From assembly GCA_964649825.1 (NCBI GenBank), contig CAZYQW010000029.1:62001-126000 (forward strand): 64,000 nt of DNA, in the 5' to 3' direction. The stretch is from CAZYQW01 sp964649825. GTDB taxonomy: Bacteria; Planctomycetota; B15-G4; JADJEK01. The position numbers and the translations under genes were made by a program. This document shows positions 1 through 9,400 of this stretch, in pieces (the first letter of the stretch is position 1; the number at the start of each line of letters is the position of its first letter). The notes below the pieces were generated by a model, which was not told where the DNA came from, did no database searches, and saw only the letters and a program-made list of their open reading frames with translations.

Positions 1-112
1 CAGGAACCGCGCCAACGCGTCGAGGCGGGAGGCACACGTCGCGCACGATGCGCTTTCTGACGGCCCGAGCAGGTCCATCGCTTGCCGAGGCGATGCTGAT
101 TGGTGATCGCCG

Positions 113-649
113 TCAGTCGTCTCCCCGCGGCTGGCGCATCTGTTCGGACAGGCGGTCGATCCCGGCCATCAGGATCTGGAAGCTGCGCGACCCGTTCTCC
201 CGCGGCAGCACCCGATAGATCTCCTCGAGATTCGCGCCGTTCAAGAACTCGGGCGAGTGCGTGGACACGAACACCTGGCCGCCGCGCCGCGCGTAGTCGC
301 GAAACTCCTCGACCAGCTCGTAGAGCAACTCCGGGTAGAGCTGGTTCTCGGGCTCCTCGATGGCAAGCAGCGGGTGCGGCCGCGGGTCGTAGAGCAACAC
401 GAGGTACGCGAACATCTTGATCGTGCCGTCCGAGACGTAGCGGGCGATGAACGGGTCCTTGAAGCTGCCGTCCTGGAAGCGCAGCACGAGGCGCCCGTCC
501 TCGGTCGGCCTTGCCTCGACGTGGCTCACTCCGGGGACCCGTTGCTTCATCACTTCGAGTACCCTCTGGAAGCGGTCCGGGTGACGCTCGAAGAGGAACT
601 GCGCGACCTGCGCCACGTTGTCTCCTCTCGTCGAGAGATGCTCGGCGTA
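113..649 (-). pseudogene. AAA-family ATPase, C-terminal remnant
   Basis: About 179 residues match the C-terminal half of AAA_21/OLD-like ATPases. A Walker B-like segment (LLAIEEPENQLYP) is followed by the H-loop/switch segment FVSTHSPEFLNG. The open frame continues upstream to about 1381, but that part is low-complexity and lies antisense to the SRPBCC gene, so it is not ATPase. Walker A and the N-terminal half are missing, so I call it a 5'-truncated relic. Proteins of this family are often found in defence islands or beside small partner genes; no partner is visible here. Bases 1-112 show nothing I can assign. Confidence 0.7.
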
Positions 650-850
650 GCCAGCCTCGGCGCTGGGTCTGGCATCAGGACCAGCTCTGCACGAGGCCGT
701 TGTCGGCAAGCGCCTCGGCCGCAGCCCCCCTTTGCCTCGGGCCGAGCTCTCGCCGAGGGAGAGAGCTTCTGAGGTTGGGCGTGGATCAACGCCGGGGAAG
801 GAGTATGACGGCGAGGACGTTGGATGACAAGAATCGAGCGACGCGCTCCG

Positions 851-1330
851 ATGCCCGTGATCGAAACCCGAATCGTCGTGGCCGCTCCCGTCGAGGTCGT
901 GTTCGATCTGTGCCGGAGCGTCGAGCTCCACGTCGACTCGACGGGGAAGAGCCGCGAGGTCGCCGTCGCGGGGCGGACGTCCGGGCTGCTCGGCCTCGGC
1001 GACGAGGTGACGTGGGAGGCGACGCACCTCGGCATCCGGCAGCGGCTGACGAGCCGCATTACCGCGTTCGATCGGCCGCGGCGTTTCCGAGACACGATGG
1101 TCTCCGGCGCGTTCGCGCGCTTCGACCACGATCACGTGTTCACTCCGACGGAGGCGGGAACGCTCATGGAGGATCGATTCGACTTCGCTTCCCCCTTCGG
1201 CCGGCTCGGCCGGCTCGCCGATCATCTGTTCCTCGCCTCGTACATGCGACGGTTCCTGCTCGCGCGCGTCGAAGCGATTCGCCGCGTCGCGGAGTCGGAC
1301 GACGCGGCGCGGTACTTGGCACGGCTCTGA
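851..1330 (+). CDS. SRPBCC (START-like) family protein
   Basis: A 159-residue single-domain protein. It opens with a beta strand and the typical AAPVEVVFDL segment of polyketide-cyclase/dehydrase-like SRPBCC folds, and ends in a long helix. The family forms a hydrophobic pocket that binds lipids or polycyclic ligands; the ligand here cannot be told. I chose the ATG at 851 (MPVIETR) because homologues begin with this strand. An in-frame ATG at 824 would add nine residues that look like leader. Neither has a clear Shine-Dalgarno. It stands alone, convergent with the minus-strand genes that follow. Confidence 0.75.
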   Translation: MPVIETRIVVAAPVEVVFDLCRSVELHVDSTGKSREVAVAGRTSGLLGLGDEVTWEATHLGIRQRLTSRITAFDRPRRFRDTMVSGAFARFDHDHVFTPTEAGTLMEDRFDFASPFGRLGRLADHLFLASYMRRFLLARVEAIRRVAESDDAARYLARL

Positions 1331-1392
1331 GGGATCGAGGGAGTCCTCGATCGCGAGCTCGAGTCCGCAAGGGCCCCACATTGGCGCGAACG

Positions 1393-1430
1393 AAAAACCC
1401 GCCCGGCGCGATCGAGTCGCGCCGGGCGGG
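1393..1430 (-). terminator. Rho-independent terminator for the minus-strand operon
   Basis: A perfect 13-bp GC-rich inverted repeat (1398-1410 with 1418-1430, 7-nt loop) is followed on the minus strand by a five-T run (the A run at 1393-1397). It sits 30 bases past the stop codon of the secreted-protein gene at 1460-2113, so it ends that transcript. It is the cleanest intrinsic terminator I found in the window. Confidence 0.85.
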
Positions 1431-1459
1431 AGCTTGCGTCCGATGCTCGGAAGGGGTGG

Positions 1460-2113
1460 TCAGCCGAACACCAGTTGGACGCCGTTCGTGTTCGAGAAGC
1501 CGCCGCCGGACGGGCCGGTCGGGTCGCTCACGAACGCCTGGACCGTGAGGGGAAGCACGAGCGCGGGCACGTCGTACGGGATCGTCGCGGCGAGCGTGAA
1601 CGTCCCGGTGCCCGGCCCACCGCCGATGAGCGGCAGCGGACCGACGGTGCCCGGGAACAGCGGGAACACGTTCAGCGTGCACCCGCCGCCCATCGGCAGC
1701 GCCGCTTGCCCGAATCCGAGGAACAGGAATGCCGTCGATGGACCGAGGCCGCCCTGGATGTCGACCGCGAGGTCATAGCCGGTGGCCGGGCAACCACGCA
1801 TCGAGAGGCTCGGGACGAAGCCACCGGTCCCGGCGCACCCGGTGCCGTAGCTCTGGATCGTCCCACCGCAGACGCCGGGCGCGAAGCCCGCGTCGTGCGC
1901 CAGGACGCCGCCGCTCGCGCCGCCGGTGTCGGCCTGCCCGGCCGTCCCGACCAACGAGAACGTGCCGCCCGCGTGGGCCCGGCCGCCCGCGTCCGCGGTC
2001 GACCAGGTCAGCTCGAAGCCGCCGCCCGACTGCGCCGCCGCGACCGGGACGAGCGCCCCGCTCACGAGCGCGACGAGCGCGGCGGATCCGAGGGTCGTGA
2101 CGATCGAGTTCAT
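1460..2113 (-). CDS. Secreted protein with Planctomycete-type C-terminal Cys module
   Basis: 217 residues. The N-terminal signal peptide (hydrophobic segment ending in VAAAQ) is followed by a Gly-rich stretch with the pattern GGTFSLVGTAGQ. From about residue 81 there is a beta-rich module carrying YGTGCAGTGG and a LP-GGGCTL strand. The same module ends the giant protein at 16241-20140. Its role is unknown; position at the C-terminus suggests a surface or sorting domain. The ATG at 2113 overlaps the TGA of the upstream gene by 4 nt (ATGA), so the two are translationally coupled. A strong terminator follows. Confidence 0.8.
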   Translation of the reverse strand: MNSIVTTLGSAALVALVSGALVPVAAAQSGGGFELTWSTADAGGRAHAGGTFSLVGTAGQADTGGASGGVLAHDAGFAPGVCGGTIQSYGTGCAGTGGFVPSLSMRGCPATGYDLAVDIQGGLGPSTAFLFLGFGQAALPMGGGCTLNVFPLFPGTVGPLPLIGGGPGTGTFTLAATIPYDVPALVLPLTVQAFVSDPTGPSGGGFSNTNGVQLVFG

Positions 2114-5106
2114 CGATCCGCTCCCAGCGTCTTCGCCATCGTCTCGAGCAACGCCTCCATCTTTGCGAGCCGCGCCTCGAGCTCGACCACGCGCGCGTGG
2201 TCGCCGGTCGCCGCGGCGGCCGGAGCGGACGGGCGGAGCTGGACCGACTCGAAGACGAGCCCACCGAGGTTGTGATGCAGGAGGAGCGTGCCGTCCGCGA
2301 GCTCGACGCGGAGGTCGGGGCGACCGTCGTGATCGTGATCGAGCCACTCGACTCCGACGATCGGCTTGCCGAAGTCCAGCCCGAGTGCCGCGGTCACGTC
2401 CGCGAACTGGCCCGCACCGTTCCCGCGCAGCAGCCGCGCCGCGCCGTCCTTGCCGACCAGCAGCAGGTCGAGCCGCGCGTCCTGGTCCACGTCCTGCCAC
2501 AGTGCGTTCGTCGCGCCCGTGGTGTCGCCAAGTCCGGCCGTCCCGGTGACGTCGGCGAAGCGACCATCGCCGAGGTTGCGGTAGAGCTTCGCGGCGGCGC
2601 CTGGATCGAGCACGAGCACGTCGTCGAGACGGTCGTGGTCGAAGTCGCCCCAGCTCTCCTTCTCGAGGCGAACGACACGCGCGCCGTCGCGCCCGACGCT
2701 CGCGCCCGAACGGCCGTCGGCGCCGTCGAGGCCGCCCACGCCGTCAAGTCCGTCACGCCCGTCGCGACCGTCCTCGCCGCGCGCGAGCTCGGTCTCGAGG
2801 CGCGCGAGGCGTGCCTCGAAGCTCGACACGAACGCGGGATCCACGGCCTGACGCGGCGCCGTGGCGCCGACCGCCTCGCGGGTCACCGCGGACGGGGTGG
2901 CCAGCGGGGCGCGCATCCCCGGCTGGATCAACACCAGCACGGTGCCGCTTCCGGCGGACGCCTTGCTCTCGAGCGCGATTCCCACGGACGGGCCGGCCTG
3001 GGTCATCGCCATCGCGTGGCCCTCGACGTCCGACGAGGTCAGCGGCTCGCCGGCCTTGACGGGGCCGACGACCTTCACCGGCACGCGGCCGACGAGAGCG
3101 ACCTCGACGTTGCCGCGCTGCCACGTGTCGACCGCGCGCTCGAGATCCGCCGCGCGCTGGTTCAGATCGGCGTCGTTCGGGTTGAGCTCGAGGAGGCGGT
3201 ACGTCTCCATCATGTCGTCGATCACGGGGAGCGCGTCGGCGGTCGGGCCGCCCATCACGAACGCGGGCCGCGCCGACACGACGCCGACGATCGTCGAGTC
3301 GTACGCCGCCTTCGTCGGCAGCACCGCCTCGGCCACCTGCGGGTCGATCCGCAGGAGCGTACCCGGCTCGAGGCCGTCGGGTCCGAGGAAACGCTCGGCC
3401 AGGTCGCAACCGCCCAGCGCGTTGATCGTGCTGTCCGCGGCGACCACACCGAGCTCGTCGACGACGAACTCGACGTCGGCGCCGTTGGTGAACGCCCAAC
3501 CGCTCGCCGTCCCGTCGCTGACGTCGAAGACCATCGCCGAAGTGATCGCCCCGGTCGGACCCGTGCAGGACGCGAGCCCCGAAGCCGTGCTCTCGACCCA
3601 GCCGATCGAGTTCGCATGCGACGCGTTGTTCAGGTTCGTGCTGAAGCCGGGATCGGCGAAGTAGATCGTGGAGCTCACCGAGCCCGAGGACATCGTCCCC
3701 AGGAGCAACGAGCCGCCGAGGGCGAGATCGTCGGTGATGAACGCGTCGTCGCGATTCGAGACCTCGTTCGCGTTCGGGAACTTCGACGATCCCAGCGCGT
3801 TGAACGCGGGAAGCGAGATCAAGCCGCCCGAACCGCCCGCCCAGATCGTGCCCGGACCGACCTTCAGCGACGAGGCCGTGTCGAACGCCCCCAGCGCGGG
3901 CTCGTAGCTGAAGTTCGTCTCGAGGCCGCCGCTGCCGTTCTCGAAGCGGAAGCGCTTCGGCCCGCTCCGGTCGTACGTCAGGATGTTGCCGATCGTCAGG
4001 AAGTTGACGACGTCCAGGTCGCCCGACACGGTCGTGGTGTCGGTGAGCGCGTTCCCGAGCTGCGTGGCGCCCGCCACGTTGAGCTGGTCGCCGACGTTCA
4101 AGTCGCCGGAGACGGTCGCGATGTCGCTGATGGCGTCGCCGAGGGTGACGGTGCCGTTCGTCGAGAAGACCCCGTTCACCGAGACCTGATCCGCCGCCGA
4201 GTCGCCGAGGCTCAGCAAGAGGTTCGCGCCGGCAAGCGTGAACTGGTTCGGGCTCCCGGCCGAGATGGTCCAGATCGACCCGTTGATCACGTCGCTCACG
4301 TCGCTCCGCAGGAACTGAGCGCCGTCGATGCCGTCGACCGTCGCGGCGTTCCCGCCGTCGATCGCTCCCGCCGCGAGGTCCGCCGCGGTGATCGTTCCGT
4401 CGATGATGTTCGCGCTCGAGACCGAGCTCCCGGCGAGATCGGAGTTCACGATCGATCCGTTCACGACGTTGGCGCCCGTCACCGAGTTGGGGGCGAGCTC
4501 CAGGTTGGTAATCGCGTCCGGCGCGATCTTCGCCGACGTGACCGCGCCGTTCGCGAGGTCCGCCGTCCCGACCGAGCCGTCCGCGATCTCGCTCGTACCG
4601 ACGGCGTTGGCCGCGATCATCGCCGCGTTGACCGAGTCGACCTCGCCCTTCAGGACGTACGCTCCCGGCGCGTTGCCGCCGAGCGCGCTGGCGTCGTTCG
4701 CCAGCGCGGAGCGGAGCGCGAACTGCGCGTGCGGACCGGCCGTCAATCGGACGCGCGGCGTGAGGGTCGTGAAGCCGCCCGCTCCGGCCGGCGTGCGGAC
4801 GCGGATCTCGAGCCAGCGTTCGTCGCCCGCGAAGATGCCGGCGCCGAAGTCGAGCTCGACCGCGAAGACGCCGCGCACGACGGCGACGGCGTTGCGGGTG
4901 TTCGTGCCCAGCGACACGCCGCCGGCCGGCAGACCGAAGACGTCGAACACGAAGTCGCTGGCCTGGTCGACGACGATGTTGTTCTGGCGAAGCTCGCCTT
5001 GATACGTGAAGACGGTTCCGAGCGGAGTCTGCGCTCCGGCCGTCGCGACAAGAAACACGAGCGCGCCGGCGACGAGAGCGCCGCCGGACCTTCCAATGCG
5101 GTTCAT
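2110..5106 (-). CDS. Large secreted multidomain protein (collagen-like, FG-GAP, G2/IMC-like domain)
   Basis: 998 residues. Order seen: signal peptide (1-25, ending TAGAQ); beta domain; a run of 20-residue-type repeats built on 'NGAVTSAKI', 'DGTITAADL' (about 150-260); a region resembling the peptidase_G2/intramolecular-chaperone domain of phage tail fibres (CDLAERF...EPGTLL...GVVSARP, about 560-640); collagen-like G-x-D triplets (about 780-800); FG-GAP/VCBS-type repeats (GDFDHDRLDDV, about 815-930); C-terminal coiled coil. Probably an extracellular fibre or adhesin. The ATG at 5106 has AGGAG nine bases upstream and gives a proper signal peptide; the open frame reaches 5184 but the extra residues are implausible. 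Coupled to the next gene by ATGA. Confidence 0.8.
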   Translation of the reverse strand: MNRIGRSGGALVAGALVFLVATAGAQTPLGTVFTYQGELRQNNIVVDQASDFVFDVFGLPAGGVSLGTNTRNAVAVVRGVFAVELDFGAGIFAGDERWLEIRVRTPAGAGGFTTLTPRVRLTAGPHAQFALRSALANDASALGGNAPGAYVLKGEVDSVNAAMIAANAVGTSEIADGSVGTADLANGAVTSAKIAPDAITNLELAPNSVTGANVVNGSIVNSDLAGSSVSSANIIDGTITAADLAAGAIDGGNAATVDGIDGAQFLRSDVSDVINGSIWTISAGSPNQFTLAGANLLLSLGDSAADQVSVNGVFSTNGTVTLGDAISDIATVSGDLNVGDQLNVAGATQLGNALTDTTTVSGDLDVVNFLTIGNILTYDRSGPKRFRFENGSGGLETNFSYEPALGAFDTASSLKVGPGTIWAGGSGGLISLPAFNALGSSKFPNANEVSNRDDAFITDDLALGGSLLLGTMSSGSVSSTIYFADPGFSTNLNNASHANSIGWVESTASGLASCTGPTGAITSAMVFDVSDGTASGWAFTNGADVEFVVDELGVVAADSTINALGGCDLAERFLGPDGLEPGTLLRIDPQVAEAVLPTKAAYDSTIVGVVSARPAFVMGGPTADALPVIDDMMETYRLLELNPNDADLNQRAADLERAVDTWQRGNVEVALVGRVPVKVVGPVKAGEPLTSSDVEGHAMAMTQAGPSVGIALESKASAGSGTVLVLIQPGMRAPLATPSAVTREAVGATAPRQAVDPAFVSSFEARLARLETELARGEDGRDGRDGLDGVGGLDGADGRSGASVGRDGARVVRLEKESWGDFDHDRLDDVLVLDPGAAAKLYRNLGDGRFADVTGTAGLGDTTGATNALWQDVDQDARLDLLLVGKDGAARLLRGNGAGQFADVTAALGLDFGKPIVGVEWLDHDHDGRPDLRVELADGTLLLHHNLGGLVFESVQLRPSAPAAAATGDHARVVELEARLAKMEALLETMAKTLGADR

Positions 5107-5283
5107 GAGGAATCTCCTGGGAATCTCCCGGCGCCGCCGGGCCGCCCACGGGGGACGGGGTGGACACGCCGATGCGATCCCCACCGGCGCGGAAACCGAG
5201 GCTCGACCGACAAACTTCGTCCACTTTTTGTGGCGTTCGACTCCCGCCGCGGCCGGCCGTGCCGGCGCCGTGCCGTCACTGTC

Positions 5284-6603
5284 TTAGGGGAACGACCGCG
5301 ACGCGCAGAACTCGATCCACCGTTCGGTCAGCTCGTCGAAGCCCTCGACGCCGAGCGTTTCCAGGTGCGGCTCGAGCGCGGTCGAGCCCGCGGCCCGCAT
5401 GCCGGCGAGGAGCTCGGCAAGGTGCGACGAGAACGCCGCGTCCTCGATCAGCATCCGCACGAGGGTCGCCGCCTGCCAGTAGGCCCTGGTCGGAATCGGC
5501 TTCCCGTCGCACAGGCGCGCCAGCGGCAGGCGACGGCTCGGGTCCGAGATGCCTCGCCTGACGATCGACGCGACGCTCGCCTGCGGGTGGAAGCGGAGCT
5601 GGAAGTGGTTGGCGAACCCCTCGTGCAGCCACTCGGTCGAGTTGTCGATGGCGATGCAGCGCGAGAGCAGCGCGTGGACGAACTCATGGGTGAGCGTCGG
5701 ACGCACGTTCCCTTGCGCAGGGTCGTACACCGTCCCCGCGATCCCCATGAGGGTGAACCCGTCGCCCGCCGGAGGCGCCGCCGAGCGAACGAGCCGCTCC
5801 GCCAGCCTTCCGGGAAACGCGCGGTAGTCCTCGTCTTGCGCGAAGACGAGCACCCGCGGCCGCTCGGCCGGCGGGTCGAGGAACGGCAGGTCGTGGTCCA
5901 CGCTCGCGCGCACGGCGGCGAGATGCGACGAGACGGCGGCGAGGTCGAGCGCCGCGGCGTCGGTCAGGATCTCGATCGCGTCGTCCGCGTGGAACCGTAG
6001 CGCGGCCCGGCCGGAGAAGACCGTCTCGCCGAGCTCCTCGAGCGGGACGCGCGCTCCCGGTCCGTCCTCCTCGTCGACGATCTCGATCGAGTCGATCCAG
6101 AGGTGCGTTTCGTCCCGGAAGTGGAGAGCGAGGCGCGCGATCGCGTCCCAGCGCGGGATGCGGCCGCCGCCCCAGGAACACCACCGCAGATCGACGACGA
6201 CCTGGGTCCAGCCGGCGCGATCGAGCAGCACCCGGCGCCAGAACCGCGCGCGGCCGTCGCTCTCGTAGAGCTGCATCTCGATCGTGACGGTGGGACGAGC
6301 CTCGACTTCATCGGTGTCGCGGTAGACCCAGAACGACACGCCCTCGAACGATCGCCAATCGGGGACGACCACGCCGTTCTTCGTGTAGAGCGTCGTGCCT
6401 GCGCCCGCGCGGAGCTCGACGCCGTGGCCGGCCGGTCCGCCCTCGCCGGCCGCTTCCGGCACCGGCCGACGCGAGGCCTGGATCGCTCCGCTCGCCGACC
6501 AGGTGTTGGCCAACCCCTCCTGCTCGAAGTCGAGCCGCGTGTCGGGTCCGAACGGCGCGGAGCAAGCCGCTCCGAGAAGCCAAACGATCGCGAGCGAGCT
6601 CAT
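5284..6603 (-). CDS. Putative secreted gluzincin metallopeptidase (peptidase MA-like)
   Basis: 439 residues with a short hydrophobic N-terminus ending in a Cys (LLGAAC), probably a lipoprotein, although the lipobox is imperfect. The first half is a beta-rich carbohydrate-binding-like domain (SFWVYRD, LWIDSIEIVD). The second half has HEFVH (HExxH zinc site) and, 18 residues later, WLHEGFANHF, the third-ligand Glu pattern of gluzincins. Substrate unknown. It starts 28 bases after the RluA-type gene stop, same strand, so a shared transcript is likely. The 177 bases downstream (5107-5283) hold no gene. Confidence 0.75.
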   Translation of the reverse strand: MSSLAIVWLLGAACSAPFGPDTRLDFEQEGLANTWSASGAIQASRRPVPEAAGEGGPAGHGVELRAGAGTTLYTKNGVVVPDWRSFEGVSFWVYRDTDEVEARPTVTIEMQLYESDGRARFWRRVLLDRAGWTQVVVDLRWCSWGGGRIPRWDAIARLALHFRDETHLWIDSIEIVDEEDGPGARVPLEELGETVFSGRAALRFHADDAIEILTDAAALDLAAVSSHLAAVRASVDHDLPFLDPPAERPRVLVFAQDEDYRAFPGRLAERLVRSAAPPAGDGFTLMGIAGTVYDPAQGNVRPTLTHEFVHALLSRCIAIDNSTEWLHEGFANHFQLRFHPQASVASIVRRGISDPSRRLPLARLCDGKPIPTRAYWQAATLVRMLIEDAAFSSHLAELLAGMRAAGSTALEPHLETLGVEGFDELTERWIEFCASRSFP

Positions 6604-6631
6604 GACGGCTCCGTCTCCTTCGTTCGTTCCG

Positions 6632-7468
6632 TCAGCCCGCGTCGATCAGCGCCAGAAGCTCGTCGGGCGGCTCGATCGAGAACGACAGGCGGGCGCCGGA
6701 ACGCGGGTGATCGAACGCGAGATGGACCGCCGCGAGTCCCAGCCGACCGCCGGGCGTCTTCGTCCCACCATAGAGCACGTCGCCGACCAGCGGGTGGCCG
6801 CGCTCGGCGAGATGGGCGCGGATCTGATGCTTGCGGCCGGTCTGGAGCGTCACGTCGATCAAGGACCGGTTGCGAGCCTCGCGGCGCACCACGTAGTCGG
6901 TGACTGCATGCTTGCCGCGCTCGCCCGGCCGGGTCGAGCGGACCGTTCCGTCGGCGCGTTCGACCAGGTCGGATTCGATCCGTCCGCGCGCGGGACGCAT
7001 GACGCCGGGCACGACCGCGACGTACCTCCGCTCCACGCTGTGGTGGAAGAACTGATCCTTGAGCCGGCGCTCGGACGCGTGGTTCTTCGCGAGCACGAGC
7101 AGACCGGCCGCGTCTCGATCGAGACGATGAACGACGAACGCCTCGCTCGGCCGGACGTGCCGCGCGACGAGCGCGAGCGTGGTGGGCCTTCGTTCGCGTG
7201 CGTTCGTGCTGGTGAGCAACCCGGGCGGCTTCTCCACGACGATCACGTCCTGGTCCTCGTGGACGCGCCGGAGCGGCGCGAGTCGATCGCCCTCGGCCGC
7301 GGCTCGGTTCAGGACCTCGACGCGATCGCCGGCCGCGAGCTCCACCTTCAGCGCTCGCGCCGCCACGCCGTTGATGAGCACGCGTCGCGCCGACACCATC
7401 GCCTTGAGCGCGCGCTGGCTCGAGTCCGGGAATCGCCGGGACAGCCAATCGGACAACGTGTCGGGCAT
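6632..7468 (-). CDS. RluA-family RNA pseudouridine synthase
   Basis: 278 residues. An S4-like RNA-binding segment (about 5-55) is followed by the RluA catalytic domain: VVEKPPGLL, then HRLDRDAAG with catalytic Asp117, and the conserved GRKHQIRAHL and GHPLVGDVLYG strands. The enzyme isomerises uridines in rRNA or tRNA; RluD/RluC/TruC subtype cannot be told. I chose the ATG at 7468 because the S4 domain begins there; the longer open frame up to 7840 overlaps the FAD gene in another frame. Confidence 0.88.
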   Translation of the reverse strand: MPDTLSDWLSRRFPDSSQRALKAMVSARRVLINGVAARALKVELAAGDRVEVLNRAAAEGDRLAPLRRVHEDQDVIVVEKPPGLLTSTNARERRPTTLALVARHVRPSEAFVVHRLDRDAAGLLVLAKNHASERRLKDQFFHHSVERRYVAVVPGVMRPARGRIESDLVERADGTVRSTRPGERGKHAVTDYVVRREARNRSLIDVTLQTGRKHQIRAHLAERGHPLVGDVLYGGTKTPGGRLGLAAVHLAFDHPRSGARLSFSIEPPDELLALIDAG

Positions 7469-7590
7469 GGACGAGAATCTAACGGGTCGCGCGACGATCC
7501 GGTCCGGGCTTGGACGAGGCCGCTCCGTTCCTGCCAAGGCGACGATGGCCGCGTCCTCGAGTCCGTCGAGGACGAGCCGCGCTCGCGCCG

Positions 7591-9231
7591 TCACCGGACT
7601 CCGACCCGCAGCATCGCCTGCGCGCTCTTCGCCCCGTCGATCGCGGCGGACATGATGCCGCCGGCGTAGCCGGCTCCCTCGCCGACCGGAAACAGGTTCT
7701 CGAACCCGAGCGCGCGCCTCGTCTCTCGGTCGCGCGGCATCCGGACCGGCCCCGAGCTGCGCGACTCGACGCCGACGAGCAGCCCCTCCGCGCCGGCGAA
7801 GCCGGGAATGCCGCGATCGAACCGCGGCAGCGCTCGGCACAACGCGTCGCGCGCCTTCGTCGGGAGCAGCTCATCGATCCGCGCCGGACGCGTACCGAGG
7901 AGGTAGCTCGTCCGCATCTCACCCGTCGAGAGGCGCCCGGCGATGAAGTCCGGCACGCGCTGCGCCGGTGCGGTGTAGTCGCCGCCGCCCTCGTCGAAGA
8001 AGCGCCGCTCGAAGTGGCGCTGGAACTGGACGCCCGCGAACGGCCCGTCACCGAAGGCGCGGTAGTCCTCGCCGGTGAACGTCGTCACCACCGCCGCGTT
8101 CGCGAAGCGCGACGAGTGCCGCGAGTTGCTCATTCCGTTCGTGCAGAGGAAGCCGTCCTCGCTGATGCTCGCGACCACGCGCCCGCCCGGACACATGCAG
8201 AAGGAGTGCGCGCCTGGACCGTCCGGCCCGTCCCGGCAGACCAGGTTGTACGACGCCGCGCCGAGGAGCTCGCGCTCGCGGCCGCTGCCGAGACGACCGG
8301 CGTCGATCAGCGCCTGGGGGTGCTCGACGCGCACTCCGAACTGGAACGGCTTGGTCTCGAAGCGGACGCCGTGACCGGCGAGCATCTCCCACGTGTCGCG
8401 CGCGCTGTGCCCGATCGAGAGGAGCACCGCGTCGGCGCCGAGCTCGCCCCGCTCGGTTCGAACCGCCGCGATTCGACCCGGCGCGTCGCCGGCCATCGCG
8501 AGGCCGTCGACGCGGCACCGCCACTGGAACCGCACGCCTCGCTCCTCGAGACGGCGCCGCAGCGCGGGGATGATCCGATGGAGCCGATCGGTGCCGATGT
8601 GGGCGCGGGCGTCGTACAGGATGCTGGCGTCCGCGCCGCACCCGACGAGCTCTTCGAGCAGTAGCACCTCGAGCGGATCATCGACGCGGGTATAGAGCTT
8701 GCCGTCGGAGTACGTCCCCGCCCCGCCCTCGCCGAACAGCATGTTGGAGTCGGGGTCGTGCCGGCGGTGACGGTTGAACTGGACGATCCGCTTGCCGCGC
8801 TCGTCGATCGCGTCGCCGCGGTCGACGATCGTGACGCGCACGCCGTTCGCGGCGAGCGTCGCCGCCGCGAAGAGGCCGCCGGGGCCCGCGCCGACCACGA
8901 CGACGTGACCGTCGCGGAGCGACGGGTCGGCGCGTTCGACGACGAGCGACGCCGGCGCGGCCGCCTCGTCGAGCCGACCCGACTTGCGCGCGCGTCGCAT
9001 CCGCCCCGTCTCGACGCCGGCGTCGACGACGAGGTCGACCTGGCAGACGAAGCGGATCGGCCCGCGCGCGCGCCGAGCGTCGAGCGATTGCCGCACGATG
9101 CGAAACCCGGCCAGCCGGTCCGCGTCGAGACCGAGCTCATCGCACGCGCGGCGGCGGAGGGACGCCTCCGACTCCTCGAGCCCGCGCGAGAGGTTCTGGA
9201 GGCGCCAGGTCCGTGTCGATCTCTTCGTCAC
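7591..9231 (-). CDS. FAD-dependent oxidoreductase (FAD-dependent dehydrogenase-like family)
   Basis: 546 residues, of the family of uncharacterised 'FAD-dependent dehydrogenases' with an N-terminal helical/beta lid (QSLDARRARGPIRFVCQVD) before the Rossmann fold. The dinucleotide motif GAGPGG is at 114-119, and the C-terminus has GEGAGYAGGIMSAAIDG, which closes the FAD site. Substrate unknown. The GTG at 9231 is supported by family alignment of the N-terminus and by coupling to a small upstream ORF whose stop is 3 bases away. No good Shine-Dalgarno of its own is visible. The 122 bases before the RluA-type gene hold only a small GC hairpin. Confidence 0.85.
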   Translation of the reverse strand: MTKRSTRTWRLQNLSRGLEESEASLRRRACDELGLDADRLAGFRIVRQSLDARRARGPIRFVCQVDLVVDAGVETGRMRRARKSGRLDEAAAPASLVVERADPSLRDGHVVVVGAGPGGLFAAATLAANGVRVTIVDRGDAIDERGKRIVQFNRHRRHDPDSNMLFGEGGAGTYSDGKLYTRVDDPLEVLLLEELVGCGADASILYDARAHIGTDRLHRIIPALRRRLEERGVRFQWRCRVDGLAMAGDAPGRIAAVRTERGELGADAVLLSIGHSARDTWEMLAGHGVRFETKPFQFGVRVEHPQALIDAGRLGSGRERELLGAASYNLVCRDGPDGPGAHSFCMCPGGRVVASISEDGFLCTNGMSNSRHSSRFANAAVVTTFTGEDYRAFGDGPFAGVQFQRHFERRFFDEGGGDYTAPAQRVPDFIAGRLSTGEMRTSYLLGTRPARIDELLPTKARDALCRALPRFDRGIPGFAGAEGLLVGVESRSSGPVRMPRDRETRRALGFENLFPVGEGAGYAGGIMSAAIDGAKSAQAMLRVGVR

Positions 9232-9234
9232 GCG

Positions 9235-9312
9235 TTACGCGATCGCCTTGCCGGCGACGCACGTGATCTCGAGCGTCGACCTCACGACGGCGATGAGGTT
9301 CGAGATGCGCAT
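9235..9312 (-). CDS. Possible 25-residue leader peptide upstream of the FAD gene
   Basis: A 25-codon ORF beginning ATG-CGC-ATC-TCG with one of the best Shine-Dalgarno sequences in the region (GGAGGAG, 4-5 bases before the ATG). It ends in TAA three bases before the GTG of the FAD oxidoreductase, which lacks its own clear ribosome site. This is the classic layout for translational coupling or an attenuating leader peptide. The peptide is hydrophobic/basic with one Cys. It may be chance; no homologue is recognised. Confidence 0.4.
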   Translation of the reverse strand: MRISNLIAVVRSTLEITCVAGKAIA

Positions 9313-9400
9313 CAGCTCCTCCGGTGCCGGACGGTCGCAGGAGCATCGTGCCGAAACGCGGGGGCGGCGTCGAGGGCCTCGGATCCACGGGCGGCGGACT

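Noticed and set aside
2197..6000. Very long plus-strand open frame (1,267 codons)
   Set aside because: It is Arg/Val/Asp-rich without domains and antisense to the secreted-protein and metallopeptidase genes; GC-rich codon bias opens this frame.
7553..7573. 8-bp hairpin with 5-nt loop between the FAD and RluA-type genes
   Set aside because: No T run and weak context; hairpins of this size are common in such GC-rich DNA.
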